A stretch of DNA of 64,000 nt from Mucilaginibacter empetricola (GTDB lineage: Bacteria; Bacteroidota; Bacteroidia; Sphingobacteriales; Sphingobacteriaceae), in assembly GCF_024808665.1 (NCBI RefSeq), contig NZ_JANUBZ010000018.1:7075-71074 (forward strand), in the 5' to 3' direction. Made by a program: the position numbers and the translations under genes. Below, piece after piece: positions 17,694-26,139 of the stretch; position 1 is the stretch's first letter; every line of letters begins with the position of its first letter. Under the pieces are notes generated by a model. That model did not search any database. It was given only the letters and a program-made list of their open reading frames with translations, and was not told the origin of the DNA.

Positions 17694-18278
17694 ATGATTT
17701 TCCATTTCCGCGAAAAATTTCCGTTGCTTAATACCTACTGGGACCGGTATCTGCCGTTTCAGCAGCGGATGGAAGTACCGGCAAAAACAGTTTTGCTGGA
17801 GGAGGGAAAGATCTCACAACAATATATTTTTATTGAGAAGGGCTGTACCAGGCTTTTCTTTAACAACAATGGCGACGATAAAACGGTGCAATTTTTTTTC
17901 GAAAAGGAAGGATTGACCTCTTTTGATAGTTTCGTTAATAACATTCCCAGTTTGTTTACTATAGAAACGATAGAGCCATCCGTTATTTATTTACTGCCAA
18001 AACATTATGTGCTTCAATTGATGGATGAGTTGAGCCATGAGCCCAACTTTGTGCAAATGATGATGCAGTTATCGGCCCAGCGCCAAACGCATTATATGAA
18101 TGAATTTGTTTCTTTTATCCGCGATACACCCGAGCAGCGCTACCAAAATCTTTTGGCCGACCGGCCGCATATTATTCAACGTGTGCCTCAACATTACATT
18201 GCTTCGTACCTGGGCGTAAGTACGGTACACTTGAGTCGTATTAAAAATAAACTCGCCAAAGGCAAACCACATTTCTAA
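17694..18278 (+). CDS. Crp/Fnr family transcriptional regulator
   Basis: A 194-residue regulator with an N-terminal cyclic-nucleotide-like beta barrel (about residues 20-115; EGKISQQYIFIEKGCTRLFF) and a C-terminal helix-turn-helix, VPQHYIASYLGVSTVHLSRI (about 161-180). The residues that bind cAMP in E. coli Crp are not evident, so the ligand is unknown. A 16-bp palindrome follows 5 bp after its stop and precedes the oxidoreductase promoter, making that gene the likely target. Confidence 0.92.
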   Translation: MIFHFREKFPLLNTYWDRYLPFQQRMEVPAKTVLLEEGKISQQYIFIEKGCTRLFFNNNGDDKTVQFFFEKEGLTSFDSFVNNIPSLFTIETIEPSVIYLLPKHYVLQLMDELSHEPNFVQMMMQLSAQRQTHYMNEFVSFIRDTPEQRYQNLLADRPHIIQRVPQHYIASYLGVSTVHLSRIKNKLAKGKPHF

Positions 18279-18283
18279 AACTT

Positions 18284-18299
18284 GATAACATATGTTATC
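18284..18299. promoter_or_regulatory. Palindromic operator before the oxidoreductase gene
   Basis: A perfect 16-bp palindrome, GATAACATATGTTATC. It lies directly upstream of the -33 region of the putative promoter whose -7 box is at 18322-18329, a position suited to an activator of the adjacent Crp/Fnr type. Confidence 0.65.
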
Positions 18300-18321
18300 G
18301 TTAGAGCGCAGCTGCCTCATC

Positions 18322-18329
18322 TACTTTTG
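18322..18329 (+). promoter_or_regulatory. -7 box of the oxidoreductase promoter
   Basis: TACTTTTG, matching the Bacteroidota -7 consensus TAnnTTTG, 20 bp upstream of the ATG at 18350. The -33 region falls next to the palindrome and does not match TTG well, as expected for an activated promoter. Confidence 0.6.
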
Positions 18330-18349
18330 TATCAACAAAAAAAGAAAAG

Positions 18350-19321
18350 ATGAAAGCAGCAGTAATATATCAGAAAGGCGAATTACCTCAATATGTAGAT
18401 TTCCCTGAGCCAACCACTCAAAACGATGATGAAGTATTGGTTACTGTAAAAGCAGTAGCGATTAAACATTTTGACAAGGGTCGTGCGGCGGGTAAGCATT
18501 ATTCGAGCACTGCAACGGCTACAACCGGAAAGGTAATTGGCGGCGACGGCGTTTGTTTACTGGCCGACGGTACACGGGTTTACGGCATGGGCATAAGTGG
18601 CACATTGGCCGAAAGGGCAACCATTGAAAAAAGCCGCATCGTAAAACTCCCGGAAGGATTGGATGATGCCAGCGCGGCAGCTCTGCCAAACGCGGTAATT
18701 GGTGCAGCCATGGGTTTAAAGTTTAAAGCGGATATCCAGCCGGGCGATATAGTGCTGATTAACGGCGCAACCGGTTTTACCGGGCGGTTGGCTGTGCAGA
18801 TTGCCAAACACTACGGCGCAAAAAAAGTAATTGTAACCGGCAGAAACCAAACATCGCTCAATGAATTATTATTATTGGGTGCCGATGAACTGATTGCGAT
18901 AACCCAGGATGACGAAAACTTTAAGGCACAAATAGCAGCAATTCATGCTACCACTCCGATTGATATTATTGTTGATTACCTGTGGGGGCATACTGCCGAA
19001 ATGATTTTGGCCTGTGTAAAAGGGGATGGATCGTTCACCAATAAAATACGGTATGTATCTGTTGGCAGCATGGCCGGCGATATCATTCAGCTTTCGGCGG
19101 CAAATTTAAGAAGTGTTGATCTGCAGTTAACAGGTTCAGGTTTGGGTGCCTGGTCGAAGCCGCAGGTAAGGCAGCTTTTTAGCGAGATATTGCCCGAAAT
19201 GTTTGAACTGGCGGCAAAGGGCAAATTGAAGGTAGAAACTATCACCGTAAAGTTGGAGGACATAGCTGAGCTTTGGGATATGGATGTTACCAACGGTCGG
19301 CGATTGGTGGTTACTATTTAA
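18350..19321 (+). CDS. Quinone oxidoreductase-like medium-chain dehydrogenase
   Basis: A 323-residue member of the medium-chain alcohol dehydrogenase superfamily. It has an N-terminal GroES-like part (FPEPTTQNDDEVLVTVKAVAIKHFDKG) and a Rossmann motif, NGATGFTGRLAVQIAKHYGA, near residues 140-160. The zinc-ligand cysteines of true alcohol dehydrogenases are absent, so a zinc-free NADPH quinone or enone reductase is likely. It lies 71 bp after a Crp/Fnr gene, with a palindrome between them. Confidence 0.88.
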   Translation: MKAAVIYQKGELPQYVDFPEPTTQNDDEVLVTVKAVAIKHFDKGRAAGKHYSSTATATTGKVIGGDGVCLLADGTRVYGMGISGTLAERATIEKSRIVKLPEGLDDASAAALPNAVIGAAMGLKFKADIQPGDIVLINGATGFTGRLAVQIAKHYGAKKVIVTGRNQTSLNELLLLGADELIAITQDDENFKAQIAAIHATTPIDIIVDYLWGHTAEMILACVKGDGSFTNKIRYVSVGSMAGDIIQLSAANLRSVDLQLTGSGLGAWSKPQVRQLFSEILPEMFELAAKGKLKVETITVKLEDIAELWDMDVTNGRRLVVTI

Positions 19322-19388
19322 AGTGGTAAGGAAGCGAAATTTTAATTTCATCTTTTTCATATCAAAATTTAACATGTAATTTCCCAAT

Positions 19389-20474
19389 ATGAAACTATGT
19401 TATTCTATTTTATTTATGGCGTTCGCCATAAATGTTGCACGCGGTCAGGTAAATGCGGTTGACAAGGTGCTAGACTCTTGTATTAAAAAGCGAAATTTTA
19501 ATGGCGCTGTTTTAATAGCTCAAAATGGAAAAATAAACTATTTAAAATATACAGGTTTAGCAAACCGGCACTATAATATTCCATTCTCCGATAAAAGCAG
19601 ATTTCAGATATTTTCGGTAACCAAAACATTTACCGCCGTGCTTATTATGCAATTGTACGAGCAAGGAAAAATCAACCTCGATTCAACAATTGCTGCTTAT
19701 TACCCGGAATATAAGGGTGAAGCGGCACACAAAGTTACCATCAGGAATTTACTGACCTATAGCAGCGGCCGCTACTTAAAAGAAATGGACCCTAAGTTTA
19801 TTCCTGAAGCGTATGACCAAAACCTGTGGCCTGTTGACACTTTTATTAACCGGTACTGTTCAGAAAAATTGATAGATACTCCCGGCGCTAAATTCAATTA
19901 TAGCAATGGCGATTTTATTATACTGGGGAGAATAATAGAGAAAATTTACAAAAAGCCGTTTGATTTAATATTACGCGAAAAAATACTCAAGCCACTTAAA
20001 ATGTTGAACACGGATTACTGGCACCATGAAGATATTGTGGCGAATCTGGATGAAGGATATTATAACAAGGAAGGCAGCGTTGACTCTTTAATTATGCCGA
20101 CCAATCATTATATCGACAATCATTTTTCTGCTGGCGCAATGTACTCAACCGCGCAGGACTTGTTAATTTTTGACCAAGCCATTTTTAATCACACGCTGCT
20201 GAAAAAAGCAACGGTAGATATCATGTTAACATCGTACCCCAAGCTGGGCGATGTAGCATTTGGCTTTTGGGTTTACCCGAGAAAAATAGGCAAGACAAAT
20301 ACAATGTTTGCTGAAAGACAGGGCGGGGGTTATGGCAATGAATCTAACTGGGTACATCTGATGGACAAAGGAGTAACACTCATCTTACTATCAAATACCG
20401 AAACGGCCAATTTAAACCAAATGCGGCTAGATGTATTGAAGGCTTATTTAAATGGGAAAAAAGGGAGCAATTGA
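19389..20474 (+). CDS. Serine hydrolase, beta-lactamase/penicillin-binding class C family
   Basis: 361 residues with a signal peptide (about 1-19). The catalytic SxxK motif is SVTK (FQIFSVTKTFTAVLIMQLYE) and the second motif is YSN (FNYSNGDFIILGRIIEKIY). The third motif is not a clear KTG or HxG; GGGYGNESNW occupies that place. Proteins of this type are usually periplasmic esterases or D-aminopeptidases rather than resistance enzymes. The gene follows the oxidoreductase by 67 bp and may be co-transcribed with it. Confidence 0.88.
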   Translation: MKLCYSILFMAFAINVARGQVNAVDKVLDSCIKKRNFNGAVLIAQNGKINYLKYTGLANRHYNIPFSDKSRFQIFSVTKTFTAVLIMQLYEQGKINLDSTIAAYYPEYKGEAAHKVTIRNLLTYSSGRYLKEMDPKFIPEAYDQNLWPVDTFINRYCSEKLIDTPGAKFNYSNGDFIILGRIIEKIYKKPFDLILREKILKPLKMLNTDYWHHEDIVANLDEGYYNKEGSVDSLIMPTNHYIDNHFSAGAMYSTAQDLLIFDQAIFNHTLLKKATVDIMLTSYPKLGDVAFGFWVYPRKIGKTNTMFAERQGGGYGNESNWVHLMDKGVTLILLSNTETANLNQMRLDVLKAYLNGKKGSN

Positions 20475-20520
20475 TAGTCGGCTTAATAAGTGATTTAGCG
20501 GTTTTGAATAAATTGCAGCT

Positions 20521-21207
20521 ATGAATAATAGCGCCATTTTTAAGGTTACTACTTTATTGATAATTGGCTGCCTGGCGGGATTAAGTGCTAACGCACAAAA
20601 CACGATAAACCTCAAGCTTCAGCAAAAACTGGACAGTATTATGGTGTTGGATCAAAAATACAGAGAGGATTTGGTTTTATTGATGAGCCCGGGCAACGAA
20701 GATTATTTGTCTGAAAAGTACCACGTATCCCAAAGCCTTTTAAATCAAACCCTTTGGAAACGGCAACATACTATCGACTCTGCCAATATTAATTATATAG
20801 CTGCTGTAATTAAAAAATATGGTTATCCGGGTAAGTCTCTTGTAGGGTCGCCTGCTAATGAAGGTGCTTATTATGTAATTCAACATTCCTCAAAAATCTC
20901 CACGTATATACAAACCATCGAAAAAGCGGCTAAAGAGAACGAGTTGCCATTCCATTTATATGCCATGATGGAAGATCGTTTTTTGATGGATAATAATAAA
21001 GAACAAATTTATGGTAGTCAGGCTATGTACGTAACATTAAAAAACGGCACCAGTAAATATATCATCTGGCCAATAAAAGACCCATTGCATGTAAACGAGC
21101 TTAGAAAAAAAGCCGGCTTTGAACTAACGGTTGAACAAAATGCTGAACGCTTGGGGCTTAGTTACCAGGTAATCCGGTTACCTGAAATTAACGCGAAAGC
21201 TCGGTAA
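20521..21207 (+). CDS. DUF6624-like exported protein
   Basis: 228 residues with an N-terminal signal peptide (TLLIIGCLAGLSANAQ). The rest is helical. It contains the family-like pattern QHSSKISTYIQTIEKAAKENE followed by LYAMMEDRFLMDNNKEQIYGSQ and WPIKDPLHVNELRKKAGFELTVEQNAERLG. This combination of an E/DR-L-D segment, a YG(S/T)Q motif and a P-I-x-D stretch fits the DUF6624 group, of unknown function. Certain as a gene, moderate for the family. Confidence 0.75.
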   Translation: MNNSAIFKVTTLLIIGCLAGLSANAQNTINLKLQQKLDSIMVLDQKYREDLVLLMSPGNEDYLSEKYHVSQSLLNQTLWKRQHTIDSANINYIAAVIKKYGYPGKSLVGSPANEGAYYVIQHSSKISTYIQTIEKAAKENELPFHLYAMMEDRFLMDNNKEQIYGSQAMYVTLKNGTSKYIIWPIKDPLHVNELRKKAGFELTVEQNAERLGLSYQVIRLPEINAKAR

Positions 21208-21308
21208 TAATTAATGGGTTTATTTATATTTTCATTCGTATTACCATAGTAGATGAAAAGTATAACCTTAAAGAAGGCGGCAACCTATAAGGTAACCGCC
21301 GTCTGCTA

Positions 21309-22130
21309 TTAGAACAATTCTATTTCAGCCGCTATCATTATGTGAGGACTTAAACATAACAACTCAGCATCTTTCTCTGTAAGTTTCACTAACTCTAAAA
21401 GGCGTAGTCTTTGTTCTGTTGACGACCAGCTTTCAAAATATTTGCTGTCTATCCAGGCAATTCCTTCTACAGCTAAAAGATCAACGGGTTTAAAACCAGC
21501 CGATTCAAACTCTGATATTAATGCCGATGGCCGATGAAAATAAGCTTGGGCCAACATACCGGGAATGGAATTCGGGGGGTAATGGCAGCTAGTCGTAAGT
21601 TCTTCCTTACACATCGAAAAAACGTCGGGGTTGTGTATCATGCCATTTTGAAGCGCAGCGAGTGTAAAAGCGGAATAGGTAATGGCGAAACCTAACACAA
21701 CACCGCCAATTCTTAATATTCTACGCGCCTCCTTTATAACCGCAATGCGTTCTGCTTCATCTTGAAGATGATAAAGTGGGCCATGTAAAATGACCACATC
21801 TGCACAATGATCTGCTAGTGGCAATTGCCTCGCTTCACCAAGTATCGCCTTAAAAGGACGTTTGGATTTGTGTGAACGTTTTTCAGCTTGCTGGATATGC
21901 TTGATAACAGGATCAATTAAAAAAACCTGGTGGCCGAGGTTTGCTAACCACTGGGAATAATGACCTGTTCCTCCACCAATATCAGCTATAACACCATTTG
22001 ATGAAGGTAAATAACGACTTATTAAATCTTTGTTTCTTTCAAACTCGAGAGGGCCGAGCCCCATTTTTAGTCTTGATTCTTCAGCACTTTGTGCATAAAA
22101 GGCATCAATTGAGGGATCAATATAATTCAT
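21309..22130 (-). CDS. Class I SAM-dependent methyltransferase
   Basis: A 273-residue cytoplasmic methyltransferase. The SAM-binding motif I is VIADIGGGTGHYSQWLA (about residues 46-62), the acidic end of strand 2 is VFLIDP, and motif IV is ADVVILHGPLYHL. The C-terminal third, which would bind the substrate, gives no clue. It is convergent with the DUF6624 gene, and an imperfect GC-rich hairpin lies between them (21277-21300). Confidence 0.9.
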   Translation of the reverse strand: MNYIDPSIDAFYAQSAEESRLKMGLGPLEFERNKDLISRYLPSSNGVIADIGGGTGHYSQWLANLGHQVFLIDPVIKHIQQAEKRSHKSKRPFKAILGEARQLPLADHCADVVILHGPLYHLQDEAERIAVIKEARRILRIGGVVLGFAITYSAFTLAALQNGMIHNPDVFSMCKEELTTSCHYPPNSIPGMLAQAYFHRPSALISEFESAGFKPVDLLAVEGIAWIDSKYFESWSSTEQRLRLLELVKLTEKDAELLCLSPHIMIAAEIELF

Positions 22131-22375
22131 TTAGTTTCATAAAAAATATACATAAGAATTCTGTTGGCGAGATCGGGCGATCGGCCGGCTGACAGGAACA
22201 TTAATATATGTTGCTGTTTCGTGTATATTTATGAAACAATTCTAATAGGTCAAAGATATCATAAAATGTATCTTCAAAGACTAACCAGCTATAAATATAA
22301 GTCTCCTCTGCATTCTCATGGAACAGGTCTGGGCACTATCTCGTAACTATAGCTGTTTTGTTTGTAACATAAATG

Positions 22376-22406
22376 TTGCAATTAAGGTTCGGCTTATTTA
22401 TATTTG
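22376..22406 (+). promoter_or_regulatory. Promoter of a candidate small RNA
   Basis: TTG at 22376-22378, a 20-bp spacer, then TATATTTG at 22399-22406. Both boxes and the spacing match the Bacteroidota housekeeping promoter. Confidence 0.6.
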
Positions 22407-22412
22407 ATTTAT

Positions 22413-22497
22413 TCAAAATGGCAATAGTTCTTATTGCCCATTGTGATAAGGTTTAGGTTAAAGCCTCTGAACAGCGAGTGTGAAGAGGCTTTTATTT
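22413..22497 (+). ncRNA. Candidate small RNA of about 85 nt
   Basis: The predicted transcript starts about 7 bp after the -7 box. It contains a hairpin with a 7-bp stem (22420-22426 / 22432-22438) and ends in a terminator stem AAAGCCTCT / AGAGGCTTT (22460-22468 / 22484-22492) with a T-rich tail. No start codon opens a useful frame inside. Promoter, hairpin and terminator line up without any gene between them. The alternative is a leader of the DUF1080 gene at 22590. Confidence 0.5.
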
Positions 22498-22589
22498 TAA
22501 ATTGACCCCAAAAACAATAAAAAAGATACAAATCATTTATGGGGCTCTTTTCGTTTAATGGTTATATTCGTTTAATAAATGTGCTAACC

Positions 22590-23435
22590 ATGAAAACCGC
22601 AAAAGTTGTACTGCCGCTGTTGCTGTGTGTCTTTTTATCAGCATTTACCTATTCCGGCAAAAAAAATCATTGGAAAAAACTTTATGATGGCCGAAACCTT
22701 ACTGGTTGGGACGTTTACATTGGTCCTGATCTGGATAATGACGGCAAACCTATTACCGGCAAACCACTAGGACTAAATAACGACCCGCGCTTTGTTTTTA
22801 CTATTGTAAAAGATGATGGCGAAAAGGTTATCCGTGTGTCCGGGCAAAACTGGGGGGCCATATCAACCCATAAAGAATATGAAGATTATCATTTGCATTT
22901 AATGTTTAAATGGGGCAAACTGCAATGGGGGCAAAAAAAAGGAAAGAAAAAGGATAGCGGGGTTTTGTATCATTCGGTAGGGAGCTATGGTGCCGATTAT
23001 GGCGCCTGGATGCGTTCGCAGGAATTTCAGATTGAAGAAGGCAATTGCGGCGACTACTGGGGAGTTGCAGGTGGGATGGCAGATATTAGGGCAGATAAAA
23101 AATCGGAAAGCGAATATGTTTATAATCCGCAAGGGAAATTAACGGTGTTTGGCGAAAAGAGTGAAGCCGGCAGACATTGCATCAAAAGTGGTGATGCCGA
23201 AAACCCAACCGGCCAGTGGAACACGCTCGATTTATATTGCCATGGCGATACCAGTATACACGTAGTAAACGGTAAAGTGATGATGGTGCTGTACCATAAC
23301 CGCCAAATGCAAGATGGAAAAGAACAGCCGCTAACCAAAGGAAAAATACAAATACAATCGGAAGGGGCAGAGGCGTTTTATAAAGATATTATTATACAGC
23401 CCATTGATGAGCTGCCGGCGGAGCTGTTGAGGTAA
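22590..23435 (+). CDS. DUF1080 (3-keto-disaccharide hydrolase-type) exported protein
   Basis: About 281 residues with a signal peptide (TAKVVLPLLLCVFLSAFTYS). The concanavalin-like DUF1080 fold is recognised from WKKLYDGRNLTGWDVYIG at the start, YEDYHLHLMFKWGK, KDSGVLYHSVG, the ExQIEEGNCGDYWGV stretch and GQWNTLDLYCHGDTSIHVVNG. The family includes 3-keto-glucoside hydrolases and carbohydrate-binding proteins. The frame also opens at 22539, but the ATG at 22590 puts the signal peptide at the N-terminus. A second DUF1080 gene is at 50179. Confidence 0.9.
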   Translation: MKTAKVVLPLLLCVFLSAFTYSGKKNHWKKLYDGRNLTGWDVYIGPDLDNDGKPITGKPLGLNNDPRFVFTIVKDDGEKVIRVSGQNWGAISTHKEYEDYHLHLMFKWGKLQWGQKKGKKKDSGVLYHSVGSYGADYGAWMRSQEFQIEEGNCGDYWGVAGGMADIRADKKSESEYVYNPQGKLTVFGEKSEAGRHCIKSGDAENPTGQWNTLDLYCHGDTSIHVVNGKVMMVLYHNRQMQDGKEQPLTKGKIQIQSEGAEAFYKDIIIQPIDELPAELLR

Positions 23436-23518
23436 TTGGCGGGTACAGGGCAAAATGTGAAAAAACGTTTTGCATAAAGTGGAGGATATATATATTTGTT
23501 ACCTCAAAATTAACAGTT

Positions 23519-23592
23519 CGGGATGTAGCGTAGCCCGGTATCGCGCCAGCATGGGGTGCTGGAGGTCGGAAGTTCGAATCTTCTCATCCCGA
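23519..23592 (+). tRNA. tRNA-Pro (anticodon GGG)
   Basis: Acceptor arms CGGGATG (23519-23525) and CATCCCG (23585-23591), discriminator A at 23592, no encoded CCA. The anticodon stem CCAGC/GCTGG (23546-23550 / 23558-23562) closes the loop ATGGGGT, giving anticodon GGG at 23553-23555. The T-arm GGAAG-TTCGAAT-CTTCT is normal. From the anticodon stem onward this gene is rebuilt by the left end of the integrated element, so it stays intact. Confidence 0.95.
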
Positions 23593-23597
23593 CTTGA
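23546..23597. repeat. Left attachment repeat (in tRNA-Pro)
   Basis: A 52-bp sequence running from the 5' strand of the anticodon stem to five bases past the tRNA end. It is identical to 40679-40730. The strand-exchange site should lie within it, commonly in the anticodon loop for tyrosine recombinases. Confidence 0.93.
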
Positions 23598-23602
23598 AAA
23601 TC

Positions 23603-23637
23603 AAGGACTTATGATTGAAAAATCTAAGTCCTTTTTT
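23603..23637 (+). terminator. tRNA-Pro terminator supplied by the element
   Basis: Stem AAGGACTTA (23603-23611) / TAAGTCCTT (23625-23633) followed by TTTT. It replaces the original chromosomal terminator, which is now at 40744-40776 beyond the right repeat. Confidence 0.85.
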
Positions 23638-23641
23638 CATG

Positions 23642-23661
23642 GGTCAAACATAGGTCAAACA
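23642..23661. repeat. Element-end repeat, left (candidate integrase arm site)
   Basis: GGTCAAACATAGGTCAAACA, made of two GGTCAAACA units. The same 20 bp are found at 40549-40568 inside the other end, in the same orientation. Position and doubling fit arm-type sites of a tyrosine integrase. Confidence 0.65.
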
Positions 23662-23765
23662 GTTTTGATAGGTTTTGTTGCTTTCAAGTATGTAGAAAAA
23701 AAATCACATTTAGTTATTTTAAACTATTTTGGCTATTTAGAATAGGACAGCTTCATTATTTTCTT

Positions 23766-24524
23766 CTAAAGTTCAATGCACTTATCAGTACGAAATAATG
23801 GGTTTTCATTGTTATGAACATAGCCAAGCTGATTGGTCAGCAATTTGGTATGACCTATTTTAAACTCAGGGATATTTTGATGATGATGCCCGTAAATCCA
23901 ATAATCAGGTGTAGTATCCAAAATCAAATCATCCAAAATCGTTGCAAATGCCTCGTTCAAGTAGTCACCTTTATATTCAGGGGGATAGTTTTTAAAGGTA
24001 GGAACGTGATGTGTGATCACTACTTTTTTGCCTGTTGTGTCTGTTTCTAAAGCATCGCGCAGAAAAGTAAGGCAGTTTGCGTGAAAATCATTATAATCAG
24101 GAATTTGAAACCGTCTTCCGTTAAAACTGATTTGATAAAAATCATTCAGGCCACGTTCTATCCGCCAGCCATTTAATAAGCTGATGGATGACCACAAGGT
24201 GGAAAATATCACCTGGTGTGTGCCAAATTTTTTAACTACATTATTTACCAGCGACACATTATTTCTGATCTGTTCTTCAAATGACCCTGATCTGTTTGAA
24301 ATATCGCTTTGATAGTACTCGTGATTTCCCGGTATCCAATAGGTTTCCTTGAAGTGATCACTAATATAATTAAAGAAGTCTTTTTGTCCGTCTATCTGGG
24401 TAAACAATGTAATATCACCTGCCAATATCAAGATGTCTGCTATGGGTTGAATTGGGTGGGCTTTTATGTAGGCTTCATTTTTGGGAAACTCTAAATGCAG
24501 GTCGGAACAGTACTGTAAAATCAT
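23766..24524 (-). CDS. Metallophosphoesterase (calcineurin-like)
   Basis: 252 residues. The dimetal site is complete: SDLHLEF (D-x-H), ILAGDIT (GD), IPGNHEYY (GNHE), VITHHVP (His) and YGHHHQN (GHxH). The protein is cytoplasmic, with no signal peptide. The substrate may be a cyclic nucleotide, a nucleotide or a phosphoprotein. It is the first cargo gene beside the left end, transcribed toward that end, and separated from the next genes by the structured RNA region at 24.7-24.8 kb. Confidence 0.9.
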   Translation of the reverse strand: MILQYCSDLHLEFPKNEAYIKAHPIQPIADILILAGDITLFTQIDGQKDFFNYISDHFKETYWIPGNHEYYQSDISNRSGSFEEQIRNNVSLVNNVVKKFGTHQVIFSTLWSSISLLNGWRIERGLNDFYQISFNGRRFQIPDYNDFHANCLTFLRDALETDTTGKKVVITHHVPTFKNYPPEYKGDYLNEAFATILDDLILDTTPDYWIYGHHHQNIPEFKIGHTKLLTNQLGYVHNNENPLFRTDKCIEL

Positions 24525-24698
24525 GGCATCTCAAAATTATAAAAAGGCGCTTTAAAACCATTATGTAAGGCCATTATTTGCCTTAACTTTTTAAATTAGC
24601 TTATTTATAAGGATTTTAAATTGGAATGATATTAAAATAAATTGACATAAAATTTACCATTACAATAATTGTAGATGAATTTTAGTAATTGAATTTAT

Positions 24699-24706
24699 TA
24701 TATTTG
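24699..24706 (+). promoter_or_regulatory. -7 box before the structured RNA
   Basis: TATATTTG, a full match to TAnnTTTG, followed after about 7 bp by the hairpin region. No well-spaced TTG is seen at -33. Confidence 0.5.
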
Positions 24707-24840
24707 CAATATAATTTGTTGCCCGCAAGATAGCAAACTTAATAAAGTTTGTTTTGGGCCTTACAGAAAAGACCGGCTGTGATGATGACACAACCTTGTC
24801 TTCTGTATTGTTTCGTGACCTTAATCCGAAGCAATTTTTT
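24707..24840 (+). ncRNA. Candidate structured RNA of the element
   Basis: Three consecutive hairpins. The first has a GCCC/GGGC outer helix (24721-24724 / 24756-24759) around CAAACTT-AATA-AAGTTTG (24734-24751). The second is a long stem 24762-24773 / 24798-24807 with inner pairs 24775-24781 / 24789-24795. The third is a terminator-like stem 24807-24815 / 24827-24835 ending in six Ts. A promoter box precedes it. No protein frame explains the conserved pairing. It fills the 24525-24953 gap. Confidence 0.6.
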
Positions 24841-24953
24841 CAATATTTTGCCTCAATTAACCTCTTGATTTTTGTTGTACAACACCTAAAATCACGTTTT
24901 TTACCTCTAAAATAAAGAAATATCTTTAATTTTTTAATTGTATGATCGTAAAA

Positions 24954-25130
24954 TCACAACTGTTCAATCCAAGCCCTAAACATAGCGTTCAAATTTTTTC
25001 CATAGGTCTCTTTTAGATATTTGATCTTAGATTTCGTTAATCTAAAATTTATAACGGCGGTTTCTTCTTTCTTAGGCTGTCCGGTTCCCGGCCTTTTACC
25101 GCCGTGTGTGGATTTTGGAGTGTCTGTCAT
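24954..25130 (-). CDS. Small basic protein, ribbon-helix-helix-like
   Basis: 58 residues from the ATG at 25130. The frame is open further up to 25208, but that extension is poor in polar residues and unlike the rest. The N-terminus is Gly/Lys/Pro-rich (THGGKRPGTGQPKKEE) and the core VINFRLTKSKIKYLKETYG resembles the beta strand and first helix of ribbon-helix-helix DNA-binding proteins. It may regulate the element. Assignment is tentative. Confidence 0.6.
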   Translation of the reverse strand: MTDTPKSTHGGKRPGTGQPKKEETAVINFRLTKSKIKYLKETYGKNLNAMFRAWIEQL

Positions 25131-25221
25131 TAAAAATTTTGCGATTTTTATAGTTAAAATATAATTAGTGGATGTATGTAAAATGGCGTTCGCTGAATAA
25201 AAAACCAAACGTTATTGCCGT

Positions 25222-25854
25222 TTAATAATCTATTTCCGTATTTAGCCCGTAGCCCAAAACATTGTTGCATAATATACGACCATCTAACCAGTCTTTTTCC
25301 TCACCGTTAGAACTTATCTCACAAATCGAAAAATGATGTTTTAACGCAATCAGTACGGCCGTCACTGTTAAATCATAGGGGCGGTATGCTGTTTTGCACG
25401 ACTGAAAAAGCAAGCCGTTTTCAGCATATTCGTCCAATTGAAGGCCATCATCCGAAATGCAACGCGCTATGTCTACAGATTCATAACTGCCTTGCGCTAC
25501 CGTAGCCAAGTTTTCACAAGGTGCAACACGCTTGTTTACCAGTGTTCCGGCAATCCAATCCCCACCCACAATTTCATCTGGTTCGGTCAAAGAAGCACTC
25601 GAAGAGGGCCACGGTATATTAATATCTTCGTATGTAGTCCAAAAACCCAGCGGCTGCTCATCTGAACCATTAAAAAAAACCTCGTTTTTGTCCGCCATGG
25701 GTGTTGAACCTGCTGCTGCAGAGCCATCGGCAAGTTTAATGCCCATTACATTTTCGCAATAATCAAATATCTTTTTGCAATCATTTGAAAAACTCTCAAA
25801 CTGATCTTCTGTTCCTAAAACCGCCGGACGGTTCCAATAATGTGAGTACCCCAT
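25222..25854 (-). CDS. Unknown protein, 210 residues
   Basis: A soluble protein beginning GYSHYWNRPAVLG, with no signal peptide or membrane segment. Aromatic and acidic residues are frequent (for example FNGSDEQPLGFWTTYEDINIPWPSSSASL). No catalytic motif is recognised. It sits at the downstream end of the run of small minus-strand genes of the element and may belong to the same transcript. Related proteins beginning YSHYW occur in other mobile elements of Bacteroidota, as far as I recall; the function is unknown. Confidence 0.75.
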   Translation of the reverse strand: MGYSHYWNRPAVLGTEDQFESFSNDCKKIFDYCENVMGIKLADGSAAAGSTPMADKNEVFFNGSDEQPLGFWTTYEDINIPWPSSSASLTEPDEIVGGDWIAGTLVNKRVAPCENLATVAQGSYESVDIARCISDDGLQLDEYAENGLLFQSCKTAYRPYDLTVTAVLIALKHHFSICEISSNGEEKDWLDGRILCNNVLGYGLNTEIDY

Positions 25855-25871
25855 AGCTTTTTTTAATTATG

Positions 25872-26063
25872 TTAAAGTACATTAATTTTTACAATTGACA
25901 ATTCATCATCCCGCTTGAACGGGTAGCTATAATCTTCCCTTAGATTTTTTAAATATACCGGGTAAGATACCTCGTCTTCCAATTTTGCATAATTGTACGC
26001 CTTTCGGGGATTGCTAAAATAGATTGGGCCATCGAGGCTGTTATAAATCCAAATGTTTTTCAT
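25872..26063 (-). CDS. Unknown small protein, 63 residues
   Basis: Starts MKNIWIYNSLDGPIYF and is rich in Tyr and charged residues (YPVYLKNLREDYSYPFKRDDE). The family is not recognised. It lies 17 bp upstream of the 210-residue gene on the same strand, so the two are probably co-expressed. Confidence 0.6.
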   Translation of the reverse strand: MKNIWIYNSLDGPIYFSNPRKAYNYAKLEDEVSYPVYLKNLREDYSYPFKRDDELSIVKINVL

Positions 26064-26139
26064 ACACTAATTTTTGTACCGTTAACCATTTGCAAATTCT
26101 AATTAAAACAAGACAGCCAGTCAGCAATTTGCATTTCGG

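Noticed and set aside
23470..23745. 91-codon plus-strand frame over tRNA-Pro
   Set aside because: It overlaps the tRNA, its terminator and the attachment repeat.
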